DNA of 51,907 nt from Cochliopodium minus (taxonomy: Eukaryota; Discosea; Himatismenida; Cochliopodiidae): contig JAMYWO010000009.1 of NCBI GenBank assembly GCA_024220525.1, positions 222,627-274,533 of the forward strand, given 5' to 3'. The position numbers and the translations under genes are program-made. Shown here in pieces: positions 22,270-33,616 of this stretch. How positions within the stretch are numbered: position 1 is the stretch's first letter; each line of letters starts with the position of its first letter. Below the pieces are notes generated by a model. That model worked only from the letters and a program-made list of their open reading frames with translations, did no database searches and was not told the DNA's origin.

Positions 22270-22960
22270 TCTATTTCTATAAATGATGCAAAAGTTTTTG
22301 GAACTGTTTTTGGAAAAAATGGAAGAGTAATTTGAAAATTCTAGATACTTGTATCAATAACCCTGAAAGAAACACAACAGATGTACTTGGAATTGAATGT
22401 AATTAACTTGGTGAACTTGCAAAGATTAAAATTGGATATTTTTTACAAAGCATTTGGATTAGGAGTTGATATTTATTCTGAAAAAAATGATTAATCTCGT
22501 AAATTTTTTTGAAATATTTCTGTTTATTCCTTTTTTAATATTCACCTAATATCTTTTTAATTGTTAATCATTCATTTTTTTTTTTTTCAAAATTAATTTC
22601 TTATCATTCTTTTACAAAATAAATAAAAGTTGTGGAAATATTTTTCAAGAGATGATAACAATAAAATTATGAAAAATATTCCAGCACCATTAGGTGGAGT
22701 TTGCTCATTACCTTTGATTAAGTGTTCATTGAAGACAGAAGAGGAGTAGGAATTGGTGCAAATATTTTTGTTCATTTGTTCGGAGATAATGGAGCCTAAT
22801 TGACTCACTTGATTATAAAAAGAGATCAACTTGATATCTTTAAATTCCATTTATTTGATGTGGAAATTAAGATCAGAAAAAGACATGAGAATAAAAGAAT
22901 TGGAGAAGTAGGGATTCAAAAATTAGTTATTACACATTGGAGAGAAAGAAGTTTTGTAAT
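22270..22960 (+). pseudogene. PLAT domain remnants on the plus strand
   Basis: Two separated pieces still read as PLAT. Around 22360-22440 the frame gives NPERNTTDVLGIECN, a TAA, then LGELAKIKIG, matching the NNFERNQKDxFGVE...LGELxKIRIG core of the array at 1.7-8.4 kb. Around 22735-22880 it gives EDRRGVGIGANIFVHLFGDN followed by a stop and then further PLAT-like residues. Both are short, carry stops, and lie in the opposite orientation to the main array. This is a relic, with no flanking intact exons. Confidence 0.55.
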
Positions 22961-23339
22961 CTTTAGTTAATTTCCCTTATCAAAAAGCCATCACCCTCGT
23001 GTAGCTGAAAGACATTCATACACTCCCTGCAAGGTAAATTATTCCATATAATTATGATTCAAAAATTAATAATTTTTTTTAATGAAGATGAAAGAGATTT
23101 GCCCAATAACAAGAGATAATATAACTTTAAATATTCTGTATTTAATGAGGAATATGAATATCAAAATTTAATAAGGGTTTGTGGAAATCCCAATTCAAGG
23201 ATCATTTGAAAGTTTCATTTTAGATCTTGCAAGTCTATCCAAACAAAGGTGAATCTTAGACAAATTTGTTTTACATGCTGTAATAGGACAAACATTAAAA
23301 TTCCATAATTTTATAATATTTAATAGTTAAAATTTTAAT
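22961..23339. other. AT-rich interval without a supported gene
   Basis: Between the plus-strand PLAT relic and the minus-strand ORF at 23398. Short plus-strand open pieces near 22900-23230 may be further decay products of the same relic, but none carries a motif that I can name. Confidence 0.4.
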
Positions 23340-23459
23340 TATCAGATGATTCATCAGTAGAAGCTAACATTAATTCTATGTTGATACTATTCATTTTTTA
23401 ATTATCAGATGATTCATCCGTAGAAGCTAACATTAATTCTATGTTGATACTATTCAATT
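23340..23459. repeat. ~60-bp tandem duplication of a gene's 3' end
   Basis: The segment atcagatgattcatcagtag through gatactattcattttttaatt at 23340-23399 is repeated at 23400-23459 with two or three differences. The copy overlaps the last codons and stop of the minus-strand ORF 23398-24255, so the second stop and C-terminal tail (LASTDESSDN) are now duplicated downstream as non-coding sequence. The high identity points to a recent event. Confidence 0.9.
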
Positions 23460-24255
23460 TTTTGGAGGCTTCTCTGTGTTTCTCAACCAAGGAACTCATG
23501 CTTTCGTTCGTTACATTGTTTTCATCACTCATTTCTTCATCTTTTTTGATATTAAAATTGATTTCTTCATCTGGCAAAGTGATGAGTTTCCTTCCAATGT
23601 AAGATCCTCTTAAAATCCTTGCATAATTGAATTGAAAAGACATGTACCCTCCTGGTATAACTTTGCTATAATCAACAAAAGAAATAGAAAATCTATAAAA
23701 CTTTGCAAGGTATCTTCCTATTGCGATTTTTGCACGGACAAAATAAGCATGATTGCTTGGAAATGTATTGAAGAATTCTTCAATGTCCTTTTCTTTCCTC
23801 ATATAACTCCAATAATTGCTTGGAGAAATTTCTTTTACTTGAGATCTATCTTCAAAATCAACCCCTCTTATTATTTCAATCTCAGGCCGAAGGTTTTTGA
23901 AGAGAGAAAGAAAGTCCTCCAAATCATGGTAGTTGCTTATTTCCCACTTCTTGTGCGCAAAATATCCTTTTTGGAAAGGAAATGTCTTAAAGTTACCTTT
24001 TTTGTTTGGAAATCTTGTTGATTTTAAAGGAAAACAGTTTTCAAAGTCTTCAATCTCCTCTTTTGTGAAAAACACTCGAATATCCCTCGCAATCCCATTA
24101 TCTCCACTGACATGCATATTAAATCTTGCAATCAACAAAGAAAATAACAAATAAACATTTATCAATGTTCTTTTATTCAATTTTTGTGCCCATAAATATC
24201 CAAGTTTTCCTTTGTTCTCTTCATTCAGTTCATATATATTTTCCATATTTGGCAA
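23398..24255 (-). CDS. Hypothetical protein, 285 aa
   Basis: One open frame of 285 codons from ATG (MPNMENIYELNEENKGKLGY) to TAA, probably single-exon. Residues 20-230 look globular and alpha/beta, with many aromatic residues and a central EIEIIRGVDFEDRSQ segment. Residues 235-285 are an acidic, Ser/Asn-rich tail. No membrane segment, signal peptide or catalytic motif is visible and I do not recognise the family. The neighbouring minus-strand pseudogene (24470-25260) also begins with an acidic N-terminus and has a similar size, so the two could be related, but I see no clear alignment. The last ~60 bp are duplicated downstream. Confidence 0.55.
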   Translation of the reverse strand: MPNMENIYELNEENKGKLGYLWAQKLNKRTLINVYLLFSLLIARFNMHVSGDNGIARDIRVFFTKEEIEDFENCFPLKSTRFPNKKGNFKTFPFQKGYFAHKKWEISNYHDLEDFLSLFKNLRPEIEIIRGVDFEDRSQVKEISPSNYWSYMRKEKDIEEFFNTFPSNHAYFVRAKIAIGRYLAKFYRFSISFVDYSKVIPGGYMSFQFNYARILRGSYIGRKLITLPDEEINFNIKKDEEMSDENNVTNESMSSLVEKHREASKKLNSINIELMLASTDESSDN

Positions 24256-24469
24256 AGAAATTTTTTATTTTATAATTTATAATTTATTATAATTTTATAT
24301 CATGCTGTATATTGATGAGGTTTGATCTTTGGGATTTTTTTCTCTCCATTCTCATATGAATTTTTTTTTATTGGGTTCTGACTTCTGCTTAAAGTAAATA
24401 ATTGCCGGGTCCTGTGTTTATTTATTTCATTTTATTTTTTATTTTTTCAGTTTCAATTAATAAAAATTC

Positions 24470-25260
24470 TTAATTTTGATCAAACTTTCTCTTGAGTCTA
24501 TCTTTCTTTATCATTTTTATAATATTTTCAATACTTGAAGAATACTTATCTAATTCATTAACAAAGTCATCTTTTTTGATGTCCAAGAGAGTGTTGTATT
24601 TCCCAAGAATTATTCTTTCACCAATTGTTTCAAGTGGATGCTCTTTTTTTTGTTGTGCATATTTAATGAAAGATTGAGAATTCCAATCCATCCCCCAGTC
24701 TCTAAAGTTGTCCCTCTTCACCACATAGAGCACCATTCTACCCTTATGTTTATCTGCATTTCCCCTTGCTCCACTTCTCAGTTCTCCATGTTTTTTCCAA
24801 ATTGAATCAAAGTAGTTGGTCCTATTAAAGTTCTCCTGCCAAATTTGAAATTACATTTGTAAAAGATCCAGATCAGAATCTTTGTTTTGTTCAATTCCTA
24901 TCGTAAATTCGATCAATATATTAGAAAAAAGATTCACAATTCTTTGGTAGATAGTATCAATTTCTCTTCCTCATTTGTCAAATCAGTCAAGATTAAAAAT
25001 CCATACTCCAAGTCTATTTTTTCTCCATAGCCAGGGTTTTACCAAAATTAACTCCTTCTGCCATTAAATTGATCTCTTCTTCAGCAAAAATATTTTCTCC
25101 AAATTCTCTTTAGTATAATTCTCTTTCTCAATATAATTATTGTACTCAAATAAATCTCTTAAAAAGTTCTCCTCAACTAAAAATTATCTTCTCCCTCTTC
25201 ATCATTTATAACATCCTGTTTCCTTTAATATGACCTTCCTCAAAATCATTTTCATTGTTC
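24470..25260 (-). pseudogene. Frameshifted hypothetical gene
   Basis: Starting from ATG at about 25260 (MNNENDFEEGHIK), the minus strand reads as one protein only if about five single-base shifts and one TAA (near 24853) are passed. Recognisable in-frame pieces are VEENFLRDLFEYNNY, AEEEINLMAEGVNFGKT, YGFLILTDLTNEE, TIYQRIVNLFSNILIEFTIG and FDSIWKKHGELRSGARGNAD, followed by an intact C-terminal 88 codons (24470-24736, basic tail KKDRLKRKFDQN). At least two shifts fall in T or A homopolymers (near 25180 and 25107), as expected for either slippage mutations or assembly errors. The family is unknown. Either a young pseudogene or a miscalled intact gene. Confidence 0.5.
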
Positions 25261-25434
25261 ATAGTAATTTTTTATTTATTAATTTTTATTTATTAATTTT
25301 TATTATTAATTATTTTTAAATTTTGCCTTTATTGTGATAAATATTTAATATTTTTTAAAAGATTTATTATTCTCAATTAAACTCAATTATCGTTTTCAAT
25401 CAATTTGAATCTCTTTTCTTCACAACCATAAGCT

Positions 25435-27223
<1,789 letters not shown>

Positions 27224-27348
27224 CTGCCAATAAATAAAAACAGAATCAAATTTTGTTAAAAAATAAAAAATAAAATAAAAATAAAAAATAAAAAATAAAA
27301 AATAAAAAAATAAAAAAATAAAAAAATAAAAAAATAAAAAAATAAAAA

Positions 27349-27897
27349 NNNNNNNNNNNNNNNNNNNNNNNNNNNNNNNNNNNNNNNNNNNNNNNNNNNN
27401 NNNNNNNNNNNNNNNNNNNNNNNNNNNNNNNNNNNNNNNNNNNNNNNNNNNNNNNNNNNNNNNNNNNNNNNNNNNNNNNNNNNNNNNNNNNNNNNNNNNN
27501 NNNNNNNNNNNNNNNNNNNNNNNNNNNNNNNNNNNNNNNNNNNNNNNNNNNNNNNNNNNNNNNNNNNNNNNNNNNNNNNNNNNNNNNNNNNNNNNNNNNN
27601 NNNNNNNNNNNNNNNNNNNNNNNNNNNNNNNNNNNNNNNNNNNNNNNNNNNNNNNNNNNNNNNNNNNNNNNNNNNNNNNNNNNNNNNNNNNNNNNNNNNN
27701 NNNNNNNNNNNNNNNNNNNNNNNNNNNNNNNNNNNNNNNNNNNNNNNNNNNNNNNNNNNNNNNNNNNNNNNNNNNNNNNNNNNNNNNNNNNNNNNNNNNN
27801 NNNNNNNNNNNNNNNNNNNNNNNNNNNNNNNNNNNNNNNNNNNNNNNNNNNNNNNNNNNNNNNNNNNNNNNNNNNNNNNNNNNNNNNNNNNNNNNNN
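27349..27897. other. Assembly gap of 549 N
   Basis: A run of 549 N lies just upstream of the first visible PFKFB exon, in or next to an A/T-simple intron. It probably hides kinase-domain exons. The 18 codons immediately beyond it on the minus strand (FKEKVGPNAVTLSVTM) do not resemble a PFK2 kinase, so the gap may be missized or may join unrelated contigs. Confidence 0.95.
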
Positions 27898-28323
27898 CAT
27901 TGTGACTGATAATGTTACTGCATTTGGTCCTACTTTTTCTTTAAATAACATTGCTCATTTTTTGGATTATTCTTTGTAGAACATCAAACCCCAAATTTTA
28001 GATTATGTCAATTTCAGCATCATTTACAAATAAAAAGTCATTAAATTATAAATCATGATGAATTAACAAAAATTGGATAAAAATCCAAATTGGATAAAAC
28101 TTTCTTTTTTGTGGGAGCATTACTTTTAAAGAAAAGTGTAAATATCATTCAAATATCCCAAAATTCTCCCAAAAAATTGAATTTGTTCTTTGTTTACATC
28201 AGGATGATGGAATTCCTCTTCTCCATGAATGTTCACTTTTTTAAAATCAATTTTTTTCTTCACTTCTATCTCTTGAAATTTTTAATTCCAATACAAACCT
28301 TCATGTGGTTTTTCTCCATTAAT
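27898..28323 (-). other. Decayed coding remnant
   Basis: On the minus strand, pieces such as KFQEIEVKKKIDFKKVNIHG then EEEFHHPDVNKEQIQFFGRI read as coding for up to ~50 codons and are bounded by TAA stops. No motif is recognised. They lie directly downstream of the Kelch remnant and may be its eroded 3' end or a separate relic. Confidence 0.3.
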
Positions 28324-29540
28324 TTAAGACACGTCTTTGTAATATTTTAAGGTAGATAAACTTGTGAATAATAATGAAGTATGCTCTCCTCTCAAAAATA
28401 ATTTAAATAATTTAATTGAAATTAAATTAAAGAAATAATGAAGAAGAACTTTGGGAAGAGGAAACTTGGATTTGAAATACTTGTGGATCAGAGAAAGAAT
28501 AAAAACTTGATCCCTAAAAGATTGGGGGTAAACCAAATGGTTTTCTTTGTTCCATTCTCCTTTCTGAAATAACTTCACAGCATAACAATAATAAATATTT
28601 TTATTGTTACGATCTTTTCCACCAATCAAATAAAAATTGCCTCGATGGTAAACAGAAGAATGAGCGTGATGAGAGTTTAATGTTCACAGAATTTTTTAAC
28701 AAGTGGGATTACTTTCCATTTGTTAGTTTTCAGTTCAAAACACCATATCTCTTGTTTGTAATAATTATTAGGACCAAAAAAATAGACATTGTTTCCAACA
28801 ATAGAAAAACTCGATTTTTGAACTTTTTCGTCAACTTTGAAATAAGGAGTAAAATCTAAAATTTCCCATATTTCTTGTTTGATATCATATTTGATGAAAT
28901 GAGTTTCTTTGTTATCATTGGATCCCCAGTATTATCCGCCATGGACATAAAAGAAATTCCCGTCAACAAATCCTTTTAAACCATAAAATAAGAAAGGTAC
29001 ACTTGGTAGTAATTCCCATTCTTTTTTGTCAAAGTCAAAACTCCAAAAATCATCAAAGAATTCATATTCTCTTTTTCCACCACATATTATCATTTATTTT
29101 TGTACAAACCTGACGCACAATTCGCTCTTGGGCTTGGAACTTCCTTAGAATTATACACAACATTTTCCCACATTCCATTTTTTCTGATTGAAAAATTATA
29201 TTTCATAAGGAAAAATAATTTGAATAATTTGGATGTAAATATCAATTGTATATTTAAAGATCTCCAATATAGAGATAAATGATTCTTTTTTTTTTTGGTG
29301 TTAAAAATATATGTCCTGACATATAAAAAAAGATATTTTCCAAATGTCAATTTCAATTTTATTTTTATTTTTTTACATTGTTGTATCTAATACCCACATT
29401 GAATCCAAGTAAATAGGATCTTGATCATCATTCACATCTTCATCAACATCTTCTTCACTATCAAGTGAGATTTCAATAAACTTCCCTCCAAAAACACATA
29501 TATTGTTTCCATAAACAACACTGCTAAAAATAAACCTTCA
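28324..29540 (-). pseudogene. Kelch-repeat protein gene with internal stops
   Basis: Minus-strand exons carry Kelch blades: VYGNNICVFGG...MWVLDT before an intron at 29184-29376, then MWENVVYNSKEVPSPRANCA followed by MIICGGKREYE...WSFDFDKKEW, then FVDGNFFYVHGG, VGNNVYFFG...IWCFELKTNKW and YHRGNFYLIGGKD. Each shows the GG and the Y/W spacing of a Kelch motif. Two TAA codons interrupt the frame (about 29092, before MIICGG; about 28933, after YVHGG) and a shift occurs near 28680. The C-terminal ~90 codons are helical and unassigned (LPKVLLHYFFNLI). Kelch propellers mediate protein binding. The 5' end merges with the damaged RCC1 gene, so it may be the second half of one chimeric locus. Confidence 0.6.
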
Positions 29541-30759
29541 CTATTATTGATCAACTTTATTTGTTTTTCATTCATCAATAAAATGGGATTGGTTTGATTA
29601 TTTGTGTCTTTGAGTCCTAATCTCCCATCTTGATTGTATCCACAAACCAACAAATCTCCATTTTGTTTGTAAATGAGAGCATGATACCCTGTAAAAGAAA
29701 AGTTTACGATAGAAGTATCTTTCATTAATTGTAAATGTTTTGTTTCTTCGATTAAAGTGAAGTTATAAAAAGGGTTATTCAATCCAAATACTAATAATTG
29801 CCCATTTTCTTTTAGAATCATACAAGATCTAAATCCTTCACTCATCATTTTTATAGTTTTGTCAATCATTACTATACCCATTTGTGTAACTTCTTTATAA
29901 TTGACAAAATAAAAGTCATCAATCATTCCGAATGCAATTAATTCTCCACTAAACATATAGATAAACGCAATTTCTTCTCCTGAGCATATCCCCTTTATAT
30001 TTTCATCTTTCATGATTAAGGTGAATTCTGAAAAAATATTCTTTCCTTTTTTGGAATAATTCATAAAGTTTGTTTTTTTTTTTTTGAATGTTGGATTGAA
30101 TGAAGAGATTAATTAATTAATTTGAAATTTTTTTTAAATTTATACCCTCGAAAAAGAAATCAAAAAGATTTCCCGCCAAATATAATTCTCCATTATTTCT
30201 CAGAATTAAAGTGTGACTACTCCCGCAACTGATTTGTTTAATGTCGGGATCATTCTTTATGAATGTGGGCTTATTCATCTCTTTAATTGCTCCCAATCCA
30301 AGCTGCCCAAATGTGGAATCACCAATCCCAAATAAATCTCCATTAGTCTTATAAATCAAGGTAAATTGACTTCCACAATGAACTGATTTTATTGTTTGAT
30401 CTTTCATTCAAAATCTTTAGTTATTCCAAGTTGTCCACATCTATTATCTCCAAATCCCAATAATTCTCCATTTTGTTTGAGAATGATGGTATAATCGGCT
30501 CCCATACTTATTGATTTGATCGTTTTATCGTTCATCAAGGTTATTGTTCCTCTTTCATCTTTATTTTCGATCTCAAGTTGATTATATAAATCTCCAAATG
30601 CAATCAATCTACCATCCACTAATTAGTGGAATTATTAGCCAAATGAAAGAATAATTCAGTATAGAATCTAAAAACAAATATAAATTTATTTGAAAATCAA
30701 TTATTTTTACTGCAATAGATTAGATTATGAGATGATTGACAATTTGTGAAGGTGGTCAT
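29526..30759 (-). pseudogene. Damaged RCC1-repeat paralogue
   Basis: Close paralogue of the neighbouring intact gene (30856-32231). Exon 1 (30759-30711, 49 nt) begins MTTFTNCQSSHNLIYC and splices in phase 1 to exon 2 at 30618 (DGRLIAFGDLYNQLEIENKD). An indel near 30408 turns LGITKDFE into a stop and removes about eight residues present in the paralogue before MKDQTIKSVHC. A plausible intron (30145-30029) follows LFDFFFE. The last part has RCC1 blades up to GYNQDGRLGL and MNEKQIKLINNSE, after which the sequence switches frame into the Kelch gene instead of the paralogue's C-terminal tail. RCC1 propellers bind proteins or act as exchange factors. This copy is probably non-functional unless the indel is an assembly error. 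Confidence 0.65.
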
Positions 30760-30855
30760 TTAAATATTTCTCCAATTTTTTTATTATTTTCATTTTGAAA
30801 TTGAAAAAAAAAATATAAATAAAGATAAATAAAATTTTGGAAACATTGCTTGGAA

Positions 30856-32231
30856 TTAATTAATTTGGCAAACTGACATCTGAATATCTAGCTCACTTTC
30901 AAAAGATGGATCAACAAAAGATTGAGAATCGAGAAAAGATAAGATTTCCCAAATAATAAATTTTGGAAGTTTCAATTTAGTGTCACTCTCATTAACCTTC
31001 AAACAACAAATAAAAGAAAAAACACATTCCCTAAAAAAATGACTAAAGAAATTATGGTTTAGAACTTTCCATTTCAAAAAGAACTCTCCTGAATTATTGA
31101 TTGATTTTATTTGTTTTTCATTCATTAAGGGAGTGTGTTTAGGTTGATCTTCTCTATTCTTCAGTCCTAATCTTCCATCTTCGTTGTATCCACAAACCAT
31201 CAAATCCCCACCAGACTTGTAAATAAGAGAATTAGTATTAGAAACAATGACATTGATGATAGAAGGGTCTTTCATCAAAAAAAGAATACCTTTAATGCTA
31301 AATTCTTCCACACCTAGTTCTTGGTAAGTATTCTTTCCAAATCCGTACAGTTCCCCATTTTCTTTTAGAATCATTCCAGATCTAAATCCAACACTGATAA
31401 CTCTGATGTTTTTTTCATTCATCAAAATATTTGGTTCATCATAATTCAAATTATTTTCGTGATTGGGGCTCAGTTTGTACAAAGTTACTAAATCACCATT
31501 ATGTTTGTAAATCAAAGAAACATTATTCCCACAAATAATCTTTTTTATGTTAACATCTTTCATTATTAACCTTGCTTTTCTTATCTTCTTTTCACAATCG
31601 AGAACAAAGTGATTATTTTTATTTTTACCAATAAAATAAAGTTCTCCATTATTTCTCAAAATTAATGTATGATCATACCCACAGCTAATTTGTTCGATAT
31701 CGGGATCATTCATCACAAAAGTTGGAAGAGTTACGAAATTTTCTCTCAATCCAAGCTGTCCATACTTATTTTCTCCCATCCCAAATAAATCTCCATTAGT
31801 CTTATAAATCAACGTAAATTGACCTCCACAATGAACTGATTTTATTGTTTGATCTTTCATTATCAATGTTGGTTTGAATACTGTTTCTAAATCGTTTTCT
31901 ATTCCTAGTTGTCCACATCTATTATCTCCAAATCCCAATAATTCTCCATTTTGTTTGAGAATGATGGTATAATCGGCTCCCATACTTATTGATTTGATCG
32001 TTTTATCGTTCATCAAGGTGATTGGTCCTCTTTCATCTTTATTTTCGACCCCAAGTTGATTATATAAATTATCTCCAAATGCAATCAATCTACCATCTAC
32101 TAATTATTTGTCAAATTAAATACAAAATATAAATATATTTATTTATTGATTTATTAAAGTTGAACATGATAATATAATTTCTTACTACAATGAATTATAT
32201 TATGTGAAGAAAAACAATTGAAAGAATGCAT
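30856..32231 (-). CDS. RCC1-repeat (beta-propeller) protein, 429 aa
   Basis: Two exons: 32231-32186 (ATG, MHSFNCFSSHNIIHC, ending in phase 1 before GTAAGAAAT) and 32099-30856, which joins in frame as ...CIDGRLIAFGDN and gives 429 codons plus stop. Repeats of IKSISMGADYTIILKQNGEL then GFGDNRCGQLG occur about seven times, the RCC1 blade pattern, with weaker blades near residues 180-230. After the propeller (about 345) comes a distinct C-terminus: FFSHFFRECVFSFICC, then KLKLPKFIIWEILSFLD, a helical segment resembling the end of an F-box or BTB-type tail. Likely a protein-interaction scaffold; Ran exchange activity cannot be inferred. A damaged paralogue lies directly downstream, so the pair arose by tandem duplication including exon 1 and its intron. 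Confidence 0.8.
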
Positions 32232-32349
32232 ATTTTAAGAAATAGATCAATTTTTTTTTATATTTTTTAAAAAATGAACATCAATTCCCATTCAAAAACC
32301 TGTCAAAAGATTTAGTTTTGTTTGGCAAAAATTTTGAAATTTAATTGAA

Positions 32350-33372
32350 TCATTTTAGTTTTTTGGGTCTCCCTCTCCCTCTTTTTACAGGAGATTTATT
32401 TTTGGGATTTACACTCAAAAGATCAGATTCCTTCATTTGAAGCTTCTCGATCTCCTTTTCTTCCATAGCAATCTTCTCTTTGATCTCATCGATGGATCTT
32501 TTCTTGTTGGAGATATCCCTTTTCAAAAAATCGATATCCTCATCAATCCTTTGGATTTCAGAGAGAGATTTGTCATGATCCTTTTTGATCTCTTCAACGG
32601 GAACACTTCGAAGTTTCTTCAAGTATCTCTCTATTTCCGATCTGATCAATTTGTTGTAATAGGATCCCATCATACATGCTCTCATAGGAACAATATCTCC
32701 ATCTTTGTATGCTTGATGGATCTCTTCTTCTGATAGGCCATACTCTTTCATTGCTTTCTTTTCTCCTATGGTGGATCCCTTTGGCATCTTCTTTGATTTT
32801 TGGTAGTGTATATCCTCATCCTTTGAGAAATCCAATGTTTCTGGGAATGATTTGATTCCTTCTTTTAATTCTCTTTCTCCACATTCTTCTGTGTAAATCT
32901 AATTGTTTTTTCAATCAAATTTTTAATTGAAATTTCATTTTTTAAAATTCAATAATTTTATTTTTTACCCTCACATATCCAGCTCTTTCATTCACGCAAC
33001 TATCAATGTCTATTAAATTTACAAAACAAATGTAAAGAAAAATTTAAAATGCCTGGATGCTTCATATGGTTCTCCTTCTTTGTCTGTAATATCAGTATCA
33101 TCCATTCCACCTTTATCAAACTGTGACATATACTCTCTGCAATAATTATTTGCCTCCACCATGGAATTGTATGTTGCTATCCTGTTGATCTTTTCCTTAT
33201 TTTTTAATAGATAAACTCCCCATTTACCTGTATGTACCACTTCCTTCTCTTTTTCTTTTATGTCTTTTGATTTTTCAACATCTTCTTTTCCTTCTTCCAA
33301 TGGTTTTACTTTTTGACTTATTGTTGTCATATTTTTTTTTAATTTGAGAATATTTGAATGAATTTTGGACAT
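32350..33372 (-). CDS. Coiled-coil protein with AT-hook-like C-terminus
   Basis: Three coding blocks on the minus strand: 33372-~33019, ~33009-32969 (DSCVNERAGYVR) and 32898-32350. The second and third join cleanly (donor GTAAAA at 32968, acceptor ATTAG at 32899, giving VR|IYTEECGERELKEG). The first join is not resolved: no phase-compatible GT donor is visible, so a frameshift or an unusual intron is possible. Block one contains WGVYLLKNKEKINRIATYNS and an acidic GGMDDTDITDKEGEP segment. Block three has a helical part (GEKKAMKEYGLSEEEIHQAY, SYYNKLIRSEIERYLKKLRS), a coiled coil (about 90-140 of that block) and a basic tail, KRGRGRPKKLK, an AT-hook core (RGRP). This suggests a nuclear DNA-associated protein; family unknown. 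Confidence 0.55.
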
Positions 33373-33616
33373 TCATTCTCAAGTTTTTTTATTGATGAAT
33401 TTGTTCAAATTAGGGCAATATGATCATTATTTGATTATTGAATCCAAAAATTAATTATTGCTCTCAATATAAAAAATTCCTGACAATAAGCAATATCTGA
33501 GTAAAGAACTATTGAATAGATAGTTTAATTTCTAATTTTGAAGGAGATGAGACTATTTTTTTTAGTTAAATTCGTTCATTTTTTAAATAAAAAAAAAATT
33601 GTATTTGAAGATTACA

